Positions 24,401 to 33,400 of a stretch of 64,000 bases of DNA are shown one piece after another. This DNA is from Amborella trichopoda (Eukaryota; Streptophyta; Magnoliopsida; Amborellales; Amborellaceae). The DNA is taken from contig NW_006498608.1 in NCBI RefSeq assembly GCF_000471905.2, positions 6,675,157 to 6,739,156 on the forward strand, written 5' to 3'. The first letter of the stretch is position 1, and the number at the start of each line of letters is the position of its first letter. The notes under the pieces are model-generated. The model worked only from the letters and a program-made list of their open reading frames with translations, was not told the origin of the DNA and did no database searches. A program made the position numbers and the translations under genes.

Positions 24401-27400
24401 CTGTCCCCAAGGAACCCTCTCCAATCCTTGTACCGACTGCTCCGGCCCTTTTGCCGTCTCTCTCTTCGTCTCGACCCCACCTCTCTGGACCTGGGCCTTT
24501 TCAAACTTTGGTAGTGGACCACACAATTGACCTTTCGTTGGTCACTTACAGCTATTTTATAAGGTGTAGCCTTGGTTTCGTTCATTATTTTGACTTCTGA
24601 TTTATCTTTTGAGGATCCTTTTTATGTATAAACTCTTTTCTGGAGGGTGTATACTCTGAGTAATTTCACCTTCTATTGAGTTAAAGGTTTGATATTGTTT
24701 TTCCAAAATATTAATCCTATTTATTTCACAATTATTAACTTTATCAAAACTTGGAATTGATACTCCTTTGTTTATGAGGATTGGTCTTAACCATTCAAAG
24801 AAACCTATAGTACATTTTTCTGTTTTTAGAAATGTATTATATCTTCTATGTGTTATATGTATTAGTTTTTTAGAAAATGTTTTTAGATACCAATTTCTTA
24901 TATCTGTATTTTCATCAGATAGATAATCATTCTTTATATATTCCATATTTACTTTCTTTTGTTTTTGTATGGTTAAAATTTGAAAATCTATATCTTGATA
25001 AATGTTTTCACTATTAGAGGTGCTTGGTTTTATTTGTCTATATTCTGGTTTATGTATGCCATTTCTGGTTCTTATTAACCCTTGAATTTCAGGTTCTGAA
25101 GAAGAGATTGAAGATACAGACCTTCGAGGAGATATTGTCCTTTTAGAGGGTGTGATACTAATATCATCTCTAATATTTATTTTAGTTTTCCTATTACTAA
25201 TAAATATTTCTACCTCACCATCTGGGTATTCAATTATCTGTTCCGGGGTTTTATTGATAGGAATTTTATTTTCATGGTTTTCCGTTTGAATAGTCCAATC
25301 TTTTGGAAGTTCAATTTGAGACCAATTTATGGTTTTAGGTACTATTGTATTTGATTTATCTAAGTTTGTCTGAAAGAATGTAGTATGTCCTTTAGTGTCT
25401 ATTGGGACTATATTAGGGCTTAATGTAGTCAATACCTTATAACAAATTCTATAGATTAAGGCTATATTTTGTGATCCCGGGTTCATGTCAAACACTTGAG
25501 TTTTTATATTGAGAGTTATTACTTTTAATATATTTGGATCACTTAGAGATATTGAATAATTAGGAAAGAAATTAAAATATATTGGACCATTACATAAACT
25601 AGATTCTACAATTCCTAGTAAAGAATCTGAAAATTTATTATGCCTATCACCTCTTAAGCATAATGAGATAGAATTATTTAATCCTAGTCTCGTCAGTGGT
25701 TTTATAGCTACTTGGATTAATCCTACATGTAAATATTTATAATTTTTATTTTTAAGGGCTTGTATTACTTTATTTGATAGTAATTGGAAATTTTCTTGTT
25801 CACTATGAATAGATAGACTTCGTTCGACTGCTTTTATTGTCCTGTTTTTAATTCAAATGTTCCTTTTTTATAGACATCTGTTATTGGTACCTTAGGGATA
25901 TTCCAATTTTGTACTTGTTGTCCAATATTTTCTATGATAACTTCTTTATTTTTTACCCTTGGAGTATTCTTCGCTGGTAATAAAGTTTTACTAGATAAAG
26001 TTCGAATAAAATTTTCTATTGAAGGTACGGATAATGACTATAGACAACCTCTTACGTCCTTTACGACCTCAGCGGCTCTTTCCTTGCCTTAACGGTCTTT
26101 TTGACTGGGCGTCAACTGGTCTTAACTCTCGGACTACCTTTCTAATGGTAAGATTTTATAAGTTCTTTATCTGTTTAAACTTTATATCTATTGAGTAATG
26201 GCTCTGATACCAATGATAACCAGGATCTAACTTGGACCTAACTTGACCTAACTTTTGCTATACTTTGCTATATTAGATATTTTAGATAAGCATTAAATAG
26301 GCAAAATTATAATTGAAGATTATACTTATTATTCCTAAATAATATAAAATTGTCCCTATAATAATGATTGCAGCATAAATGAAATATCTACGATAATCCA
26401 GTTAATATAAACAGTATTACGAATCTTAAAACTGAATATCAATTTAATTTGCATAGAAACAGGATACAAGAATTGCTAACAAACTTACTAACAAACTCTT
26501 ATTATAAACTTACAGTTTACATATGCAATAACTTATAAACATTCTCCATTCCTGAGGACAGTAACTCGGAAGGGAATCAAAGCTGCAATCACACATTTGT
26601 ACAGAATGGTTTATAAGATACCATCTGTATGTACAATAACAAGCATGGATAAAGTAGGGTAGAAACAGTTACCAGATACAGAGAAAATATAATCCTCAGA
26701 AATAATAATCCAGAAATACCACACCAGGAGAGGAGATAATTACAAGAACTCAGATAGATAAAGTTGAAGAATCTTCCACCTGTGATGTCACTGTACATAA
26801 AGACGCACCACCGACATGCAAAGATCCTCCACCGACAATAGTCACATCCGCAGCCGACGCTACTGGACAAAAAGCCTTCTTCATCAAGTCATCAACCAGT
26901 CAGCTTTGCCCCGCTTTGCCTCGACCAAAGGAATCTTTAACTTTATAAAAGCAGCTACTTTTATCCAAATGGCGAACAAGGAGAATCCACGAATCCAATC
27001 CAATTAATATCAGCTAGAGTTTCAGCCTCTATATAAAGGGAAGCAGAAGGAGAAGAAGCTCAAGCTAGGAGAGCCTTTCCCCAGCTTTTCTCTGAGCTTT
27101 CCCCGAAGCTTTCTAAAATACTTCTCTCTCTCTCTCTCTCAGCTCTGTTCTCTGAGTTCTTGTAATTATCTCCTCTCCTGGTGTGGTATTTCTGGATTAT
27201 TATTTCTGAGGATTATATTTTCTCTGTATCTGGTAACTGTTTCTACCCTACTTTATCCATGCTTGTTATTGTACATACAGATGGTATCTTATAAACCATT
27301 CTGTACAAATGTGTGATTGCAGCTTTGATTCCCTTCCGAGTTACTGTCCTCAGGAATGGAGAATGTTTATAAGTTATTGCATATGTAAACAGTAAGTTTA

Positions 27401-30400
27401 TAATAAGAGTTTGTTAGTAAGTTTGTTAGCAATTCTTGTATCCTGTTTCTATGCAAATTAAATTGATATTCAGTTTTAAGATTCGTAATACTGTTTATAC
27501 TAACTGGATTATCTTAGATATTTCATTATATGCTGCAATCATAATTATAGGGACAATTTTATATTATTTAGGAATAATAAGTATAATCTTCAATTATAAT
27601 TTTGCCTATTTAATGCTTATCTAAAATATCTAATATAGCAAAATATAGCAAAAGTTAGGTCAAGTTAGGTCCAAGTTAGGTCCTGGTTATCATTGGTATC
27701 AGAGCCATTACTCAATAGATATAAAGTTTAAACAGATAAATAACTTATAAAATTTTACCATTAGAAAGATAGTCCGAGAGTTAAGACTACTTGACGCCCA
27801 GTCAAAAAGATCGTTAAGGCAAGGAAAGAGCCGCTGAGGTCATAAAGGACGTATGAGGTTGTCTATAGTCATTATCCGTACCTTCAATGAAAAATTTTAT
27901 TCGAACTTTATCTAATAAAACTTTATTACCAGTAAAGAATACTCTAAGGGTAAAAAATAAAGAAGAAGTTATCATAGAAAATATAGAACAACAAGTACAA
28001 AATTGGAATATCCCTAAGGTACCAATAACAGATGTCTATAAAAAAGGAACATTTGAATTAGAAACTGGATATGCAATAAAAACAGTCGAACAAAGTCCAT
28101 CTATTCATAGTGAACAAGAAAATTTCCAATTACTATCAAATAAAGTAATACAAGCCCATAAAAATAAAAATTATAAATATTTACATATAGGATTAATCCA
28201 AGTAGCTATAAAACCACTGACGAGACTAGGATTAAATAATTCTATCTTATTATGCTTAAGAGATGATAGGCATAATAAATTTTCAGATTCTTTACTAGGA
28301 ATTGTAGAATCTAGTTTATGTACCACCAAGTTCGCAACCCTCATGCCGCGCCTTCTTTCCAACGGCTGAGCAACCCTGCCATTCTCCACCAACGGTAAGC
28401 CTTGCACTCCCCCCTCATTGATGTTTTGTCTCCCGCCATCCCCCTCAATCCTTTACGTTCCCTTAAATCTTCCCCTCTTTCTCTTCCTTTAGCGCTCATC
28501 CTCTCATATTTCTCTAATTCTATCCCATGCAATCAGGAGCCCTCACCTCCTTACGCGAATCCTGTCTGCTCTCCTCTGCCCTCCCCTCTTAAATTTCTTT
28601 TCTGGCTGGCCTTACTCCTATAAGCCATTTCCGTCTCTACCTTTGCTTCAACCCCCCTTCCCTGGGCCTGCTACGTTTGTTGGCCAGCTCCCTCCCTCTT
28701 GGCCGGCTTGCTGGCTCCCTCCCTCTATCTCTCTTCCTTACTTTTCCCCGGTCAGTTTTAACCACTACTCTCTTTTGTCGTTATCTCCACCTGTATCTTC
28801 AAGGTTGCTAGCTTCTAGACATCTCTCAATCCCCAACCATTACCAGCCCTTTTCCCCTCCTCGCCTCCCTCGCCTCAACAGGTTGCAGGTGCAGTGCTTC
28901 TCTCCTCCAACTCTCTATGGATTCTTTGGACCTTCAACACCCTTGTCCTACTGTAGGAGTAGAGCATCTTCCCTTTGTCTCACGACAGGCTACGATGCCA
29001 ATGGAGATTCATAACCCCCTACCCACCTTTGAAGATGCACGCAGCTCTCCCATGCCCAACTGCCTTAGCCTATCATCAGCTGAGTCTGTTTTCGTGGACT
29101 CTCCCACCTCTGTTAGCTCGTCTTTCATAGACAACATGGATAAAGCTCAGGGTGATATCAACTCGGTCATGAAGGTCATGGGCATGGGTTTCAATGAACC
29201 CCAAGAAATCCTTAAAACATTTGTTTTTCCATATCAAGAGACCCAACCCAAGACTACGGCAAAGGGCAAACAAGAATTAGCCAATTTGGAATTTGGGATC
29301 AATTACAGTCAGAATGTCTCAAGAATTCAGGAGACTGCTTTTGATCTTCCCTCATCTCGGCGATCTTCCAAATCTGGCCCCTCCCCTCTACCCCCTCATG
29401 ACGATCTTGACTTGGAATATCAAGGGATTGGGCAACCCAAGAAAATGCAGGCACGTCCACAACTTCGCTTCCTCTCACTCCCGCTTTGTTCTAACCCTGG
29501 TTGAAACTAAACTCCCTGGGCCTTCCCTCTCCCTCATTCGACAAGTTTGGGGGTCTAGACCATGTCAGTGGGGGGCATTAGATACTTTAGGGGCATCGAG
29601 TGGCATTTGGGTCATATGGAACCCAACCTTTCACAACTTGTTATCCTCTAAAGTTGTGAAAGTTGTGAAAGGTTGGGTTCTGGCCCTATCATGTTAGACA
29701 CCGTTCCAGCCATTCGTTCATCCAAACCCTTCAGATTCGAGCTGGCTTGGCTAAAGGAGTATAATTTCAATAACCTTTTTCACAAGTGGTGGACCTCTTT
29801 CTCTAGCAATGTCCACGGATGGGTAGGGTATCGGCTCCAAAAGAAGCTTCAATGTCTTAAGGGTTCTCTTAAAGCTTATAGTGCTCTGCTACCAGAAAAT
29901 TTTCGATCCCAAAAGGCCATCTTCTCCATTCAATCCAATTGTGGGACTCTACACAGGAGACTCATCCTCTTGCAGATAATGAGAGATCCCGCCGAGCCGA
30001 GGCCAAGTTTGAACTACAACTCTTCTTAAAGAAAGAGGAATTTTTTGAGCCCAACTATCAAGAGTGAAATGGCTTAAACACGGTGACCTCAACACCGAAT
30101 TTTTTCACAAAATAGCCAATTGTAGAAGAAGAGATAATACCATTACTCAGATTAGAGTGGGAGATACTGTGCTCGATCAACCTCCTTTGATAGAAGATGC
30201 AATCACTGAGTACTTCAAAAAACTTTTTGAGGAACCTCGATGCCCTAAACCCTTGGATGATCTTTCTTTCCAAACCATCTCTCCTTCTTCTGCTGGTTGG
30301 CTCGAAAGGCCTTTTGAAAAGTCTGAAATCTTAAAAGGCAATCTCAGATCTTGGCCAAGACCGAGCTCCGGGTCCTGACGGATTCCCAATCGCTATCTTT

Positions 30401-33400
30401 AAGATTTTTGGGAACCTTAAAAGAGGATATTCTGGCCTTCTTCCATGAATTCCATTCTAGAGGAATCATTCATCATGCAATGAATGCCACTTTTATTGCG
30501 CTCATTCCTAAAGTCGAGGGGGCGGAAGAACTCAAAGACTTTAGGCCTATTAGCTTGATCAATAGCTCTTATAAGATTCTCGCCAAAGTGCTCGCTTCGA
30601 GACTGCGAGAGGTCCTTAGCTCAGTGATCTCGCCAAGTCAAGGAGCTTTTGTTAAAGAGCGTCAAATTCTCAATGGTGCATTCGTTGCTCATGAGGCCAT
30701 CCACTCTTGACATCGTGCTAAGTTACCCAGTTTAATCATCAAACTCGATTAGGAGAAAGCCTATGACCATGTTAATTGGTCCATCCTTGATGAGGCATTC
30801 CATCGCATGGGTTTTGGTAGTCAATGGAGAGCTTGGATCAAAGGTTGCATTTCAAGCCCACACTTCTCCATTCTTATCAACAGATCTCCCATAGGTTTCT
30901 TTCCATCCTCCAGGGGGCTCCGCCAAGGAGATCCTCTTTCCCCCTTTTTATTCACGATCGTAGTTGAAGTTTTCAAGAGATCAATTTCTCGAGTTTACCA
31001 GGCCGGCTTGCTCAATGGATTCAATATCAGCAACTCGGGACCACTGATCACTCACCTACAATATGCCGACGATACCTTGTTGTTTTGTGAGGCATCGCAG
31101 GCACAACTTAATGCTCTTCGTCTTTTCCTCAAGATATTTTAGATGACCACAGGAGTTAAGGTCAATAAGGTCAAATCTAAGATGAGTGGTGTGGCATTGG
31201 ACCCTTCTATTGTGAGAAATTTTGCTTCAAACTGGGGCTGCTCGTCGGAGGACTTGCCCTCCACATATCTGCGACTGCCCCTCTGCATAGGTAAGCCTAG
31301 ACTGAATCTTTGGAGCCATATCATTGATAAATATGACTGTAGATTGGCAGGGTGGAAAGGAAAGTTCCTATCTCCAATAGGCCGCCTTACTTTGATTAAA
31401 GCCACGCTCTCTCTAGCACCCCTATATTTCAGATGTCACTTTTTCATATGGCAACCTCGATGGCCCACCGTTTGGAGCAGCTAATGAGAAACTTTTTGTG
31501 GTCCAGCAACGGGGATAGGAAGATCCATCTTATATCTTGGAAGAATGTCTGCAAAGAAAAATCTTGCTCTACTTGGGAAATGGGGGTGGCGCTTAGCTAC
31601 CCAAAACAACCATCTCTGGCATGAGGTGATCAACTCAAAATACCACAGTTCAGACCCCTCTTGGGTACCCCTCCCAACCAGCGCATAGCAACTCCTCGAG
31701 GATATGGAAGTCCATATTGCGTTCTTACTCACACTTTCAATCCATGATCAGGTACAGGCCTAGGCAGGGCAACAAAACGTTGTTCTGGATCGATACTTGA
31801 CTGGAGAATGAACCCCTTAAAGACCTATACCCTAGACTTTAATGCAACTGTGGAATCCCCGTTTCAACTGATGGGCAATAGGAGGGTGTGGAGTCCTACC
31901 CTCAGAAGACCACTCTCGGATCCAGAATTCCAGGAATTAACAGCCCTTTCCATCACTCTAAACTCTGTCTTCGCGCCCATTCGAGACCAAGATAGCCTCA
32001 TCTAGACCCCCAACCACTCGGGTTCCTTCTCGGTGGCCTCTTTCTACTCTTCTCTAGCTCATCCCAGAAGCTCCCCTGCTTGCCCTAATTCTATTGTAAA
32101 CAAAGTCTGGATCCCTTTGGTTCCACCCAGGATTCAATTCTTCAATTGGATAACTGGATCCGAGAGAGCCCTTACTGTAGATCAATTGCAGAGAAAGGTC
32201 TCCAAATCCCAAATAGATGCATTATGTGCACTGAGGACGAGGAGACCAATGCTCACCTCTTCATCCATTGCAAGGTAGCCTCGTCTATATGGCTGACATC
32301 CTTCAGTTATTCCAATGGCAGTGGGTGATTCCACCTGATGGGCCTCATCTCATCAGTTCTACCTTCTCAACACCCTGGCCTAAGGCCATCACCTGTTGTG
32401 GCAGGCCTTGGTGGCCGCCACCATTTGGACAATCTGAACTAAGAGAAATGCCAGAATTTTTTAAAGCCAGTCATCTCCGGTGAATGCAGTAGTAGTAAAG
32501 ATCAGAGAAGCAGTCATCTTCTGGGCCACTCACCACAAATAGTTCAAAAACCTTTGCCACTCTGACTTTCTCCACAACTGGACTCCCATTCTCTCCTTCA
32601 AAACTCAAAGGCCATCACGCTCTTCCATTTGGAGACCACCCAAAGAGGGCCACATCAAGCTTAACTTCAATGGGTGTTCTCTCGGAAACCCAAGCCATGC
32701 AAACATAGGTGGCTTGTTCCGCGACCACACAGCAATACCTTTTAGTCCTTTCTATTCCTATTGGTGTCTCTGATTCAACAATTGCGGAGGCCTCTGCCCT
32801 CCACGAAGGCCTCAGGAAGTTAGACACTAGCTGGGGGCAGTATGTAACAGTTGAAGGCGACTCTTACAGTGTTATAGCCTGGGCCTCAGGCACTGCCCCC
32901 TGGCCTTGGAGGCTTGACAACATACTCGAAGAAATCTGTTAACTCACAAGGAATCTACAAATCTCATGCAATCATGTTTGGAGAGAAGCAAATGGTGAGG
33001 CTGATTCCCTAGCAAAGGCAGCTACAACCTTGTCTCAAGCTAACCTGAGCAACCATTAGGGAACCTTCGCTCGACTCCCAATCACAGATTGGAATTGTTA
33101 TAATGGCTCAATTCATGTAAAGCTTTTTTGATACACCCTTGGTTTTGTACAGGGCACCCATTTGTGGGTTGCTTATTTTTTTCGTGGAACCCGTCTGTGG
33201 GTACCCTGCCCCCCTCTCCTCTCACATTCTGTACTCACTTTCCATTCAATACAGTCAACATATTCAAAAAAAACAACCATGGCTACAGCATTCCCCCAAA
33301 ATTTGATAGATAACAAAAAAAAATAAGCCTTAAAACATTCCACCTCTTCCCATCTTTTATGTAGTCAACATGAAATTTGCAACTCACATTCCACATTGCC

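Larger units (their letters stand above)
24515..28322. mobile_element. Endogenous caulimovirid fragments, head-to-head
   Basis: Two partial copies of a plant pararetrovirus 5' region lie in opposite orientation inside the LINE. The left copy is on the minus strand (about 26754 down to 24515), the right copy on the plus strand (about 26755 up to 28322). Both have the long leader, the tRNA-Met primer-binding site TGGTATCAGAGCC (26200-26212 minus; 27694-27706 plus) and the start of an ORF for a 30K-type cell-to-cell movement protein. The right copy also has a 35S-like promoter. MP at the N-terminus of the first ORF, with no LTRs visible, suits petuvirus/florendovirus-type endogenous viruses. Capsid, protease and polymerase regions are absent. 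No target duplication was found, as expected for pararetroviral integration by end joining. It cannot encode a complete virus. Confidence 0.82.
22890..33270 (+). mobile_element. L1-type LINE, interrupted by viral DNA
   Basis: The element lies between two identical 17-bp target duplications in intron 1 of the ZML-like gene, antisense to that gene. It runs from a GA-rich 5' leader, through ORF1 with a DUF4283-type domain (about 23320-23680), then ORF2: endonuclease N-terminus, reverse transcriptase, zinc-ribbon-like region and RNase H. It ends in a 3' UTR and short A tail (33265-33270). Removing the inserted viral block (about 24515-28322) leaves about 6.6 kb, the usual size of a full-length plant L1. 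Stops, frameshifts and an endonuclease deletion make it inactive. Confidence 0.9.

Noticed and set aside
24515-28322. Pair of LTRs of a single LTR retrotransposon
   Set aside because: The two similar segments are inverted, not direct, and each contains its own primer-binding site and the start of a movement-protein ORF, which fits viral copies rather than LTRs.
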